Assembly: GCA_020052415.1 (NCBI GenBank) | Contig: JAGVPB010000042.1 | Coordinates: 186,001 to 250,000, forward strand | Direction of reading: 5' to 3' | Length of the DNA: 64,000 nucleotides | From: Bacteroidales bacterium | Lineage (GTDB): Bacteria > Bacteroidota > Bacteroidia > Bacteroidales > JAADJA01 | Shown: positions 1-9,086 of the stretch, one piece after another | Position numbering within the stretch: the stretch's first letter is position 1 | Layout of the letters: the number at the start of each line of letters is the position of its first letter | Position numbers and translations under genes: made by a program | The notes under the pieces: model-generated | The model's database searches: none | Seen by the model: the letters and a program-made list of their open reading frames with translations, nothing else | Told to the model about the DNA's origin: nothing

Positions 1-2
1 AG

Positions 3-341
3 GAACTTATGGACAGGATTGTGAAAGTGGAAACTGCTATGGACGATATACTTTGGAAATTCAATGGTCAAAGGCCAAAGGCAAGCGAAGAAGAAAACCT
101 TCCGGCCATACCCTCAATAAACGACAGGTTAAATTCAATTGTTTGGATACATTGGAGTTCAACCTCTGCAGTCACACAGACACAACTTGATGGTTATGAT
201 ATTCTGAAAGAAGAATTTCCACCGGTATTAAATGAATTGAAAAGCATATATGAAAATGAACTTCCTGCCATCGAGAAAGAGCTTGAAAGTATTGGAGCGC
301 CATGGACGCCGGGAAGGATACCGGTGTGGGATTTGGATTAA
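3..341 (+). CDS. C-terminal end of a BNR/VPS10 (sortilin)-type beta-propeller protein (partial)
   Basis: The reading frame runs in from the left edge, so the true start lies outside the window; an in-frame ATG at 9 is probably internal. About 112 residues are visible. The segment with V-T-Q-T-Q-L-D, then L-P-A-I-E-K-E-L, then the closing W-T-P-G-R-I-P resembles the helical tail of large secreted glycosyl-hydrolase-like proteins made of Asp-box repeats. It matches by eye the tail of the complete protein at 34505-37609, which has P-T-Q-N-Q-I-D and D-I-P-N-L-N-A-Q-L at equivalent places. I infer that a paralogue of that protein ends here. No propeller blade is visible, so the assignment rests on the tail alone. 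Confidence 0.6.
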   Translation, partial: ELMDRIVKVETAMDDILWKFNGQRPKASEEENLPAIPSINDRLNSIVWIHWSSTSAVTQTQLDGYDILKEEFPPVLNELKSIYENELPAIEKELESIGAPWTPGRIPVWDLD

Positions 342-352
342 CGGGTTCTATT

Positions 353-397
353 CCCCCTTTGAAGAACCTGTCCCGCCAAAGGCGGGAGGGCAGGGGG
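353..397. repeat. GC-rich palindromic intergenic repeat, left of the DUF559 remnant
   Basis: CCCCCTTTGAAG at 353-364 is followed by a perfect CCCGCC-AAA-GGCGGG hairpin at 372-386 and a final AGGGGG. A related palindrome lies on the other side of the DUF559 remnant at 703-718. Such C-run/G-run palindromes are scattered in Bacteroidota spacers. The pair may mark the limits of a moved or rearranged segment, which is inference. Confidence 0.55.
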
Positions 398-412
398 ATG
401 TAACTAAATTTT

Positions 413-673
413 ATGGCAAAAAATGTTATTATTCCATATCATCCAAAGTTATGGACCTTTGCAAGGTATTTAAGAAACAACAGCACCTTATCCGAGATTC
501 TGTTGTGGAAACAAATCAAGAATAAAGCCTTTGGAGTTGAGTTTCACCGTCAGGTACCCATGGATGAATTTATTCAGGTTATCAGATTTGATGATCATGA
601 GGTAAAAAATAATATGTTCAGTGTACTTTTGGAAATTCAGCATAAAATTGAAGAAATTGAAAATTCAAAATAA
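413..673 (+). pseudogene. DUF559 (endonuclease-fold) protein with its central part deleted
   Basis: The first ~50 residues (A-R-Y-L-R-N-N-S-T-L-S-E-I-L-L-W, then F-H-R-Q-V-P-M-D-E-F-I) are a clear DUF559 N-terminus. The last ~35 residues (Q-V-I-R-F-D-D-H-E-V-K-N-N) are the family C-terminus. The two are joined directly after about residue 53. Family members are normally around 115-130 residues and carry the restriction-endonuclease-like acidic core between these parts; it is missing here, so the 86-residue product should be catalytically dead. The deletion is in frame, with no internal stop. The ORF lies between two GC-rich palindromes (353-397 and 703-718). It could still be expressed, but its function is doubtful. 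Confidence 0.7.
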
Positions 674-702
674 CATCCCTTTAACTAAGAACATCCCCCC
701 AA

Positions 703-718
703 CCCCCTTCAAAGGGGG
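703..718. repeat. C-run/G-run palindrome, right of the DUF559 remnant
   Basis: CCCCCTT-CA-AAGGGGG is a perfect 7-bp inverted repeat. It is the counterpart of the repeat at 353-397 and sits just before the likely start of the next gene at 720. Read as protein in the downstream frame it gives P-P-T-P-F-K-G-G, a giveaway that this part of the long ORF is not coding. Confidence 0.5.
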
Positions 719-719
719 A

Positions 720-1922
720 GTGAAGCCAGAAATTTCAATCATCTTTTGGATAGTCATTTTTCATGTGGTTACTCAATGGAGTTGCATTATTGCTCAAGAG
801 ATCAAAAACCCAATTATTGTAGGCTCAGAGCGTATGGAAACATATTTCCCTTTGCTTCAAAATAAACGTTTGGGAGTGGTTGCTAATCAAACCTCACTCA
901 TTGTTGGGATTCATCTTGTGGATACGCTGATATCTTCAGGATTTGACCTGGTAAGGATATTTGCTCCCGAGCATGGTTTTCGCGGTGAAGCCGGTGCCGG
1001 AGAAGAAATAATTGACGGAGCGGATAAAAAAACAGGCATACCTGTCATTTCTCTCTACGGTAAAAACAAAAAACCAAATGCTGAGGATCTTCAGGAAATA
1101 GATGTCTTACTTTTCGACATCCAGGATGTTGGAGTAAGGTTCTATACCTATATTTCAACCCTTGCATTAGTCATGGAAAGCTGTGCAGAAAATAATATTC
1201 CATTAATAGTCCTCGACCGCCCGAATCCTCACGGAGACTATGTTGACGGTCCGGTACTCAAATCCGGATTCACATCATTCGTCGGGATGCATCCGGTACC
1301 GATCGTTTATGGAATGACCATCGGCGAATACGCGATGATGGTAAACGGGGAACGTTGGTTAAAGGATAGCCTGAAATGCGATCTTACTGTAATTCCGTGT
1401 CAAAATTATGACCACAATACCCGATATGTCCTCCCGGTTCCTCCCTCACCCAACTTACCCAACGATATAGCCATTCAGCTTTACCCTTCTCTTTGCCTTT
1501 TTGAAGGAACTATCGTTAGCGTTGGCAGGGGAACGGATATGCCGTTCCAGGTGATCGGTCATCCGGATTATGTTATTGGCAGCTTTATTTTCGTACCGGA
1601 AGATAAACCGGGAAAGGCCATGGATCCGCCTTATGAAGGCGCCGAATGTTTGGGGTTTTCTTTACAGTCATTTGGACAAGAAATTGAGAAAGACCGGAGG
1701 CTTCATTTAACCTGGCTTTGCGATATGTATCATTTTTTTAACATTATAAATAAACCTGATTTTTTCAATTCATTTTTCGACAAGCTTGCCGGCAGCGACC
1801 AGCTTAGGCTTCAGATTTTGGCAGATAAGACCGAAACTGAAATACGCCAAAGCTGGGAAGATGATATTTCAGTATTTTTGGTTATGAGAAAAAAATATTT
1901 ACTTTACCCCGATTTTAAATGA
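720..1922 (+). CDS. namZ: DUF1343 exo-beta-N-acetylmuramidase, NamZ type (GH171)
   Basis: The protein is a DUF1343 member throughout: G-V-V-A-N-Q-T-S near the N-terminus, F-A-P-E-H-G-F-R-G, F-D-I-Q-D-V-G-V-R-F-Y-T-Y, L-D-R-P-N-P and S-P-N-L-P. NamZ enzymes of this family release terminal N-acetylmuramic acid from peptidoglycan fragments and act in cell-wall recycling or scavenging. The open frame extends back to an ATG at 621, but that extension translates the GC-rich repeat and overlaps the DUF559 remnant. I prefer the GTG at 720, which directly precedes a hydrophobic export signal (I-I-F-W-I-V-I-F-H-V-V) ending near A-Q. The 400-residue product is of normal family length. Its last bases come within 45 bp of the next gene's start, suggesting co-transcription. 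The family is secure; the start is not. Confidence 0.88.
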   Translation: MKPEISIIFWIVIFHVVTQWSCIIAQEIKNPIIVGSERMETYFPLLQNKRLGVVANQTSLIVGIHLVDTLISSGFDLVRIFAPEHGFRGEAGAGEEIIDGADKKTGIPVISLYGKNKKPNAEDLQEIDVLLFDIQDVGVRFYTYISTLALVMESCAENNIPLIVLDRPNPHGDYVDGPVLKSGFTSFVGMHPVPIVYGMTIGEYAMMVNGERWLKDSLKCDLTVIPCQNYDHNTRYVLPVPPSPNLPNDIAIQLYPSLCLFEGTIVSVGRGTDMPFQVIGHPDYVIGSFIFVPEDKPGKAMDPPYEGAECLGFSLQSFGQEIEKDRRLHLTWLCDMYHFFNIINKPDFFNSFFDKLAGSDQLRLQILADKTETEIRQSWEDDISVFLVMRKKYLLYPDFK

Positions 1923-1963
1923 AAGATTTCAGGTCAGTAATTATTTATTACATGTTAAATTGT

Positions 1964-4900
1964 ATGAAGAAGGTTTTACTTTTTGCCTTGATATCAGTGA
2001 TACTGGTTGTTTCAGTTTCCGGTCAGTCGGAAATGTTGGATGAAATGCTGAATAAAAACGGTGAAGTTTATTTTCGGTTCGAAGTTTCAAACCACAAGGA
2101 CATTTCATCTGTTACCAATATTATTTCCATTGACAATGTAAAAGACAATACTGTTCACGCCTATGCAAATGCTAAAGAAATAGAGGCTTTTAAAGAAACC
2201 GGGATTCCATATAAGCTGCTTCCTCACCCAAATGAAGGCTTCCAACCTTTAATGAAAGGCATCAAGGAATTGGGATCAAAGACGGTGTGGAATTTCTACC
2301 CGACATACGATGCTTATGTGAGCCTGATGTATCAGTTCGAAACCAATTATCCTGCAATTTGCGATGTTTATAGCATCGGTCAGACAGTTCAGGGCAGAGA
2401 ATTACTGGTTGCTAAAATTTCGGACAATGTGGGAACCGATGAAGCCGAACCTGAATTTTTATACACTTCTTCAATGCATGGTGATGAAATTACAGGTTAT
2501 GTCAGTATGCTTCACCTGATGGATTCCTTACTTTCCAATTATGGAAGTGTAGCGAGAATTACCAATCTTGTAAACAACATTGAAATATTCATCAATCCGC
2601 TGGCTAATCCGGATGGCACTTATCATGGAGGAAACAATTCTGTTTCCGGTGCAATACGTTATAATGCCAATTCCGTTGATCTGAACCGGAACTATCCTGA
2701 TCCGCAGAATGGCCCTCATCCTGATGGCAATTCATGGCAACCTGAAACAGTGGCCTTTATGAATTTTGCAGAAAGCAGGCACTTTGTGATGAGCGCAAAT
2801 TTTCACGGCGGTGCCGAGGTTTGCAATTATCCCTGGGATACTAAAGCAGCCCTTCCTGCTGATGTAAACTGGTGGCTGTTTGTTTGTAATGAATTTGCCG
2901 ATACTGTACAGGCACACAGCCCCTCAACCTATTTTACCGACCTCTACCCGTCGGGTGTGACCAATGGATATGCCTGGTACGAGGTGAATGGCGGACGACA
3001 GGATTACATGAATTATTATCATCAGTGCCGCGAACAAACCATCGAGATTTCCGATATTAAATTACCTGCTGCATCAACCTTACTGAATTACTGGGGTTAT
3101 CTCCGCAGATCCCTTCTTAATTACCTTCAGCAGTGCACCTATAGTTTGCGCGGAATGGTTACCGATGCAAACACAGGCTTACCGGTAGAAGCCGAAGTTT
3201 TCGTTGTTGGGCACGAAGCCGATAGTTCATGGGTTTATTCTTCACCCGCAGGTAATTACCATCGCTTGTTAAATGCAGGAACATACAATATTCAGGTTTC
3301 AGCTCCCTGTTACCAAACTCAGACATTTTACAATGTATCTGTCGTAAATTATTCAGCCACTAATCTTAATGTTCAGTTAATTCCGAACAGCAATGCTGTT
3401 GATTTTACAGCAAGTTCCACAGTCATCACTATTGGCGGCACTGTGACTTTCACCGACCAGTCCTGCGGAAATCCTTACAGCTGGCTTTGGTCAATCACAG
3501 GACCAGGAACTCCGGTTTATGTCGGCGGAACTTCGGCCACTTCCCAAAATCCGATCGTGCAATTCAATACGGCCGGTTCTTATACGGTTGCACTTACGGC
3601 AACCGGGGCGGGCGGAACTTTTACACAAACGAAAACAAATTACATAACAGTGACAAGTTGTACAGTTTGCACTTCCGGTTCAAATAACGGTACAGAAGAA
3701 TGGATTTCCAATGTAACATTTAATACCATCAACAACAGCTCGGCTGTGGGTTCAGGATATACAAATTATACGGCAATTTCAACCACTGTTACCAAAGGCA
3801 GCGCCTATACCCTGTCTGCAACATGTGGTTCGACAGGAATATGGACTGAGCATATCTGGGCATTTATAGATATGAACCAGGATTGTGATTTCACGGATGC
3901 CAATGAAAGCTATGACCTCGGTCAGGTCTCAGGTCCCGGCACCAAAACATTAAGCATAACCATACCATCGGGCGCTACAACCGGATCAACGAGACTGAGA
4001 GTATCACTGAAATATAATTCTGATCCTGCCTCTTGTGAAACTTTCAGCTACGGTGAAGTAGAAGATTATACACTTGTGATTCAGGCAGCAGGCTTACCTC
4101 CGGTAGCTGATTTTGGTGCTGATAATACCAGTCCCGTTGTGAATACATCTGTTTATTTTATGGATTTTTCGACGAACAATCCTACGTCCTGGAGTTGGTC
4201 GTTTACGCCTCCTTCGGTTGTTTATGTTGAAGGAACCAGTTCCACTTCACAGGAGCCGGTGGTTCAGTTCACGGCAGGAGGATCTTATACCGTTTCGCTT
4301 ACAGCCACCAATGGAAGCGGCAGCGATACGGAAACAAAATCGGATTACATCTATGTCACTGCAATCCCGGTAGCCGGTTTTACTGTGGATAACAATTCGC
4401 CGGTGGCTGGTGAAGCTGTTTTGTTCACCGACCTGTCAACCAACTTTCCGGTAACCTGGAGCTGGAGCTTTATTCCAGCCACGGTCACATACCTGGGTGG
4501 AACTTCATCCGTTTCGCAGAATCCACAAGTGCAATTTGATATTCCGGGAATTTATTCTGTTCAATTGTATGCTGCAAACGCTGCAGGTTCCGATATTGAA
4601 TTAAAAGCCGATTATATGGATGTCCAGAGCCTCGATTTCAATGTTGATCTGCACATCATGCTCGAAGGTCCATTCAATGGGTCGGATATGAACACGGATC
4701 TGAATTCATTGCCTGATTTTCCGATGTCGCAGCCTTATTCCGGTTCGCCCTGGAATTATCCCGGCACTGAGAGTGTGACAACAGTTCCACCGGATGTTGT
4801 TGATTGGATATTAATTGATCTTCGGGATGCGACCGATGCCTCCACTGCCACAATCGGAACCCGGATTGCTATACAGGCTGCTTTTGTCATGAGTGGCGGA

Positions 4901-5305
4901 AGTCTTCGTACTATGGATGGAGTATCACTGCCACAATTCAGCAATTTAACAATTCAGCAATCATTATTTGTTGTCGTGTGGCACAGGAATCACCTGCCCG
5001 TACTTTCGGCTAATTCATTGATAAAAGCTGGAAATACATACAGTTATGATTTCAGTTCAGCGATGGCACAGGTCTATGGCACTGATGCTCAAAAATTCCT
5101 CTCAGCCGGAATTTATGGAATGATAGGCGGAGATGCCAATGCAGACGGACTGATAGACAACCCTGATAAAGATTATTCATGGCAAACCGAAACCGGAACA
5201 TCCGGTTATCTGCCTTCAGATTTGAATTTGGACGGACAGTCTGGAAATTCTGATAAGAATGATATCTGGCTGCCGGAACTGGGTAAAGCATCGCAACTCC
5301 CATAA
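1964..5305 (+). CDS. Secreted M14 zinc carboxypeptidase with PKD and GEVED domains and a C-terminal dockerin-like module
   Basis: The start chosen is the ATG opening M-K-K-V-L-L-F, which gives a signal peptide cleaved after S-G-Q; the open frame extends further up to 1919. Order: M14 peptidase (about 110-380) with M-H-G-D-E supplying ligands H172 and E175, third ligand H281 (F-H-G-G) and likely general base E361 (T-I-E-I-S); carboxypeptidase-regulatory-like domain (393-478); PKD domain (479-565); GEVED domain (about 569-708, ending G-E-V-E-D-Y); two more PKD domains (713-888); and a final module (900-1113). That module begins L-E-G-P-F-N-G and ends with two D-x-N-x-D-G loops resembling dockerin or EF-hand calcium sites. 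The same module closes the protein at 60255-61841. There is no ordinary T9SS sorting domain, so this module may do the anchoring or sorting, which is inference. It probably acts outside the cell on peptides or proteins. Confidence 0.88.
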   Translation: MKKVLLFALISVILVVSVSGQSEMLDEMLNKNGEVYFRFEVSNHKDISSVTNIISIDNVKDNTVHAYANAKEIEAFKETGIPYKLLPHPNEGFQPLMKGIKELGSKTVWNFYPTYDAYVSLMYQFETNYPAICDVYSIGQTVQGRELLVAKISDNVGTDEAEPEFLYTSSMHGDEITGYVSMLHLMDSLLSNYGSVARITNLVNNIEIFINPLANPDGTYHGGNNSVSGAIRYNANSVDLNRNYPDPQNGPHPDGNSWQPETVAFMNFAESRHFVMSANFHGGAEVCNYPWDTKAALPADVNWWLFVCNEFADTVQAHSPSTYFTDLYPSGVTNGYAWYEVNGGRQDYMNYYHQCREQTIEISDIKLPAASTLLNYWGYLRRSLLNYLQQCTYSLRGMVTDANTGLPVEAEVFVVGHEADSSWVYSSPAGNYHRLLNAGTYNIQVSAPCYQTQTFYNVSVVNYSATNLNVQLIPNSNAVDFTASSTVITIGGTVTFTDQSCGNPYSWLWSITGPGTPVYVGGTSATSQNPIVQFNTAGSYTVALTATGAGGTFTQTKTNYITVTSCTVCTSGSNNGTEEWISNVTFNTINNSSAVGSGYTNYTAISTTVTKGSAYTLSATCGSTGIWTEHIWAFIDMNQDCDFTDANESYDLGQVSGPGTKTLSITIPSGATTGSTRLRVSLKYNSDPASCETFSYGEVEDYTLVIQAAGLPPVADFGADNTSPVVNTSVYFMDFSTNNPTSWSWSFTPPSVVYVEGTSSTSQEPVVQFTAGGSYTVSLTATNGSGSDTETKSDYIYVTAIPVAGFTVDNNSPVAGEAVLFTDLSTNFPVTWSWSFIPATVTYLGGTSSVSQNPQVQFDIPGIYSVQLYAANAAGSDIELKADYMDVQSLDFNVDLHIMLEGPFNGSDMNTDLNSLPDFPMSQPYSGSPWNYPGTESVTTVPPDVVDWILIDLRDATDASTATIGTRIAIQAAFVMSGGSLRTMDGVSLPQFSNLTIQQSLFVVVWHRNHLPVLSANSLIKAGNTYSYDFSSAMAQVYGTDAQKFLSAGIYGMIGGDANADGLIDNPDKDYSWQTETGTSGYLPSDLNLDGQSGNSDKNDIWLPELGKASQLP

Positions 5306-5376
5306 ATATTTCAGTACTTTTTTTGATTTCATCCTGAATTGGATTTCTTTTGTATTGGATAATATTTTAAGAACCT

Positions 5377-6969
5377 ATGATACAAAGTAAATCAGGCAAA
5401 AGCGTTAATCGCACAGAGCTATCACCCCTTAGTTTTTTAAAGAGAAGCGCCTACATGTACCCGGATAAAATAGCCGTGGTTCATGGCGAAAGAAGATATT
5501 CGTACCGGACTTTTGAAGACCGGGTGATCCGGTTCTCAAACCATTTAATTACACTGGGATTAAAGAAAAACGACCGGATAGCTTTTCTTTGTCCGAATAC
5601 TCCGGCACTGCTCGAAGCTCATTACGCCGTACCGATGGCAGGTGGAATATTGGTTGCAATAAATACACGCATCAATTGCGAAGAGATACGGTATATCCTT
5701 GAACATTCCGAAGCCCGGTTTCTTTTCGTTGACGGAGAATTATACTCCCTGATGGAGTCGCTTGATCCTGCAGGATTAAAGATAATAGTGGTGGATGATA
5801 CCGGCAAACCGGATGATCCATACGAGAAGTTTATTGCTGAAGGCAGTCCGGAAGTTTTTGAATGTTTGCCGGAGAATGAGGAGGAATCCATCGCTCTCAA
5901 TTATACTTCAGGGACCACAGGACGCCCGAAAGGCGTGATCTATACCCACAGGGGAGCCTATCTGAATGCTCTTGGCGAAGTCATTGAAACCGGTCTGAAC
6001 GCGGAAAGCAAATATCTTTGGACACTGCCGATGTTTCACTGTAACGGTTGGTGTTTTACATGGGCCGTAACTGCTGTAGCAGGCACTCATGTTTGTCTGA
6101 GAAAGACCGATTCAGCATTGATCTGGGATTTGATTCACAAAGAAGGTGTTACCCATTTTAACGGAGCTCCGACGCTTCAGGTGATGCTGGTAAACGATCC
6201 CGCCGCAAAACCTTTGGATCATACCGTGACAGTGACTATTGCGGGTGCGCCGCCGTCGCCGACTTTACTTGAAAAGATCAAATCCCTGAATTTCCGGCCG
6301 GTTCATGTTTACGGACTTACCGAAACATACGGTCCGATTACTGTATGTGGCTGGCATTCAGAATGGGATTTACTTACACCGGAGGAGCAATCCGGTAAGA
6401 GAGCGCGACAGGGACAGGCATATGTTACGGCTGAACTGGTCAGGGTTGTGGATGAGAACATGAATGATGTTCCGAAGGATGCGAAAACCATCGGAGAAGT
6501 GGTGATGCATGGCAACAATGTTATGAAGGAATATTTCAGGCTTCCCGAAGAAACCGAAAGAGCTTTCGAAGGTGGCTGGTTTCACTCAGGTGACCTTGCG
6601 GTATGGCATTCCAACGGATATATTGAATTGCGCGACCGGCTCAAAGATATCATCATCTCAGGCGGTGAAAACATTTCAACCATCGAGGTTGAACAGGCCA
6701 TTGTCAAGCATCCGGCTATTTTGGAATGTGCCGTGATTGCCATTCCCGATGAAAAATGGGGCGAGCGCCCGAAAGCATTCGTAACTTTGAAAAGAGGAGC
6801 CTATGCCACCGAAAAAGAAATCATAGAATTTTGCCGGACTAAGATTGCCCATTTCAAATGTCCGGCTGCGGTTGAATTTTCTGAACTACCCAAAACTTCT
6901 ACCGGGAAAATCCAGAAATACGTACTGCGTGCCAGAGAATGGGCAGGAAAGGAGAAAAAGATTAATTAA
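5377..6969 (+). CDS. AMP-binding acyl-CoA synthetase
   Basis: This 530-residue enzyme belongs to the ANL adenylate-forming superfamily and should activate a carboxylic acid to its acyl-CoA through an acyl-AMP. The P-loop-like motif T-S-G-T-T-G-R-P-K-G lies at 177-186. H-S-G-D-L-A holds the hinge-region Asp, G-G-E-N-I-S-T-I-E-V-E follows, and the C-terminal catalytic lysine is K511 in S-T-G-K-I-Q-K. The segment L-P-M-F-H-C-N-G-W is typical of the bacterial and plant acyl-activating group acting on short- to medium-chain or branched acids; the exact substrate cannot be read from sequence. Its upstream neighbour is the secreted peptidase and it faces a convergent gene; no operon partner is evident. 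Confidence 0.9.
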   Translation: MIQSKSGKSVNRTELSPLSFLKRSAYMYPDKIAVVHGERRYSYRTFEDRVIRFSNHLITLGLKKNDRIAFLCPNTPALLEAHYAVPMAGGILVAINTRINCEEIRYILEHSEARFLFVDGELYSLMESLDPAGLKIIVVDDTGKPDDPYEKFIAEGSPEVFECLPENEEESIALNYTSGTTGRPKGVIYTHRGAYLNALGEVIETGLNAESKYLWTLPMFHCNGWCFTWAVTAVAGTHVCLRKTDSALIWDLIHKEGVTHFNGAPTLQVMLVNDPAAKPLDHTVTVTIAGAPPSPTLLEKIKSLNFRPVHVYGLTETYGPITVCGWHSEWDLLTPEEQSGKRARQGQAYVTAELVRVVDENMNDVPKDAKTIGEVVMHGNNVMKEYFRLPEETERAFEGGWFHSGDLAVWHSNGYIELRDRLKDIIISGGENISTIEVEQAIVKHPAILECAVIAIPDEKWGERPKAFVTLKRGAYATEKEIIEFCRTKIAHFKCPAAVEFSELPKTSTGKIQKYVLRAREWAGKEKKIN

Positions 6970-6977
6970 AAAGGTTA

Positions 6978-7003
6978 AATCTGGTGAATACGATCACCGG
7001 ATT
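6978..7003. terminator. Hairpin between convergent genes
   Basis: A 10-bp stem (AATCTGGTGA with TCACCGGATT, one G-U pair) and a 6-nt loop lie between the acyl-CoA synthetase stop and the end of the convergent FG-GAP gene. On the minus strand it is followed by a T-rich run, so it best serves the minus-strand operon. Confidence 0.5.
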
Positions 7004-7040
7004 GATTATTAAAAAAATTCTAACGGATCGGGAATTAAGG

Positions 7041-8801
7041 TCAATTTTTCAGAACAATTAATTTCATAGTTATCATTTCACCCTCGGATATTAACCTGAC
7101 AAAATAGGTTCCCGGATAAATTCTATAATTACTTAGATCCTTCAATTCACACCGGATTTCGTGTTTTCCTTCTGAAAGTTCACTGGTATAAAGGACTTTA
7201 ACTAACTGCCCCTGAAGGTTCAGCAAATGAATTTGCACCAAAGATTGATCAATCAGTGAAAAATTAAGATTAATTGCTTCTGATGCAGGATTGGGAAAAA
7301 TGGTAAGGAAAGGATCAATATCAAGTTTATTTTGTTGGATATCCTCAATCAATAAATCCATTTGAAGAGTTTGATTCACGGTCACATCCTTTTGAATGAA
7401 TTGGAAATCCATAAACGATACAATTATAGAATCAATAGTGGTTACATCTCCTACCCCGAAAAATTGAATTAAATCATTCTGACCACCTTGTCCTCCACCA
7501 GTCTGTGTGCTCACTTCCCTCATTTGAGTGATGGCTTGTCCGAAGACGGTTGAATAAACATAAACTTTAGCTCCAATGGCCTGAGTATTGTGTAATCCCC
7601 AAGGTCCATATAGCTTTACTTTGAGCCAATTATTAGTATTTCCATCATTGAGAAAGAACGAATTATTTCCCCCGAAATAATTGTTCTTCGCAGTAAAAAT
7701 ATCCAGGTCTCCGTCGTTGTCTGCATCAGTCCAGGCAAGGCCTTCGGTATAATTGCCATCGTTGACAAAGCTATTGCTAAGTATCTTTTCAAAGTTCCCC
7801 AAACCATCATTATTAAATAACAGATTTGGTCCGTCGTAACCTCCAACAGCAAGATCCAGATCGCCATCCTTATCATAGTCGCCCCAGGCACTTCCGGACG
7901 ACCAGGTAGCTTCATTAACCAAAGGACTGTCGGTGACTTTCGTGAAAGTTCCGTCACCGTCATTCAGATAAAACCAGTTGACATACATCCCAAGCTGTCC
8001 GGTTGAAACAAACAAATCCAGATCGCCATCATTATCGCAGTCACCCCAGCTTGCACCAGCGCAGCTTGATATATCGGTAATAAAAGGTTCTTCATTTACT
8101 TTAGTAAAGGTTTCGTCTCCGTTGTTATGATAAAGATTGCTCACTGTTCCCGAATTGGCCACGTAAAGATCCGGATAACCATCATTGTCATAATCGCCCC
8201 AGGCACAACCGCTGGAATTTGCTACATCTGTCACTATTGCCCCGGTTGTGATCTTTTCAAATTCACCTTCACCTAATCCCTTATACAGAAAGTTCTGCTG
8301 GTCGCGGTTGGCAACATAAAGATCGAGCCAGCCGTCCAGGTTGTAATCAGCCCATGCACAACCTACGGATTTCCCGCCATTAGAAACGATCTGGCCTGAA
8401 GTCACTTTTTCAAAAGTACCATCACCATTTCCCAGGTAAAGGAAATTGTTTTCATTATGATTGGCTACAAAAAGGTCAGGATAATTGTCCCCGTTCACAT
8501 CTGCCGCTGAGCAGGAATAAGAACTGCCGCCATCATTCACAACCAGACCTTCGGTTATTTTTGTAAATGTGCCGTCACCGTTATTCATGTAAAGAAAATT
8601 GAGCTGACCGTTATTTGAATCATTGTTGGTGACGAATAAATCAGGATAATCGTCATTATTAAAGTCAATCCAAACCATCGAATAGCACCAACCGCCATCG
8701 TTGACCAAATCTCCTGTGTTTACTTTTGTAAAAGTTATATCCTGCGCATTTGCAGTTAAATCCAAAATCAAGGTTAACAGGATTGTAAAAAATGTCTTCA
8801 T
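7041..8801 (-). CDS. FG-GAP/VCBS-repeat protein with T9SS type A sorting domain
   Basis: A signal peptide ending N-A-Q is followed by at least seven D-x-(N/D)-x-D-x-x-x-D-L blades (for example D-Y-D-N-D-G-Y-P-D-L-Y), a calcium-binding integrin-alpha-like beta-propeller of the FG-GAP/VCBS type. After a linker, residues from about 505 form the T9SS type A sorting domain (F-P-N-P-A-S-E, then L-L-N-L-Q-G-Q-L-V, and the closing G-T-Y-F-V-R-L). The protein is therefore expected at the cell surface or released. It is the last gene of a three-gene minus-strand unit, starting 4 bp after the TfoX-domain gene stops. No enzymatic motif is visible; a role in adhesion or binding is inference. Confidence 0.9.
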   Translation of the reverse strand: MKTFFTILLTLILDLTANAQDITFTKVNTGDLVNDGGWCYSMVWIDFNNDDYPDLFVTNNDSNNGQLNFLYMNNGDGTFTKITEGLVVNDGGSSYSCSAADVNGDNYPDLFVANHNENNFLYLGNGDGTFEKVTSGQIVSNGGKSVGCAWADYNLDGWLDLYVANRDQQNFLYKGLGEGEFEKITTGAIVTDVANSSGCAWGDYDNDGYPDLYVANSGTVSNLYHNNGDETFTKVNEEPFITDISSCAGASWGDCDNDGDLDLFVSTGQLGMYVNWFYLNDGDGTFTKVTDSPLVNEATWSSGSAWGDYDKDGDLDLAVGGYDGPNLLFNNDGLGNFEKILSNSFVNDGNYTEGLAWTDADNDGDLDIFTAKNNYFGGNNSFFLNDGNTNNWLKVKLYGPWGLHNTQAIGAKVYVYSTVFGQAITQMREVSTQTGGGQGGQNDLIQFFGVGDVTTIDSIIVSFMDFQFIQKDVTVNQTLQMDLLIEDIQQNKLDIDPFLTIFPNPASEAINLNFSLIDQSLVQIHLLNLQGQLVKVLYTSELSEGKHEIRCELKDLSNYRIYPGTYFVRLISEGEMITMKLIVLKN

Positions 8802-8805
8802 ATCC

Positions 8806-9084
8806 TTATTTATTAAGCGGTGTAAGCGGTATGTTTTTCATTTTAAGGAACTGCTTCAATTCCTCTTTCCTTTCTTTTGAAAGGTCGTGCCAACGGATAC
8901 CCTGAATGGCACCTTCTAACGCGCAAAGCATATTGTAACAAGCAGTTTCGTCAATTGCCCTGATCCTTAGCAAAGCATTTTCGGCTCCGGCATTTTTCAA
9001 TTCTTTGGGAGTTGTAATCCCGACTTCCTTCAGCTTTTGCTCAAGGACTTTGCCGATATTGGGAAGTTTGGATAAGGTTGTCAT
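8806..9084 (-). CDS. TfoX C-terminal-domain protein
   Basis: This 92-residue protein has the pattern L-P-N-I-G-K-V-L-E-Q-K-L-K-E-V-G-I-T-T, a helix-hairpin-helix-like start, then A-C-Y-N-M-L-C-A-L-E-G-A-I-Q-G-I-R-W, both typical of the C-terminal domain of TfoX/Sxy. In gammaproteobacteria TfoX regulates competence, but stand-alone C-terminal-domain proteins are widespread and mostly uncharacterised. The N-terminal TfoX domain is absent. The gene is squeezed between two T9SS cargo genes, with 2 bp to the upstream stop and 4 bp to the downstream start, so it is almost certainly translated from the same message. Why such a cytoplasmic protein sits between two exported ones is unclear. Confidence 0.85.
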   Translation of the reverse strand: MTTLSKLPNIGKVLEQKLKEVGITTPKELKNAGAENALLRIRAIDETACYNMLCALEGAIQGIRWHDLSKERKEELKQFLKMKNIPLTPLNK

Positions 9085-9086
9085 TA

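Noticed and set aside
621-719. Upstream extension of the NamZ gene
   Set aside because: It overlaps the DUF559 remnant and translates the C-run/G-run repeat; a signal peptide begins only after 720.
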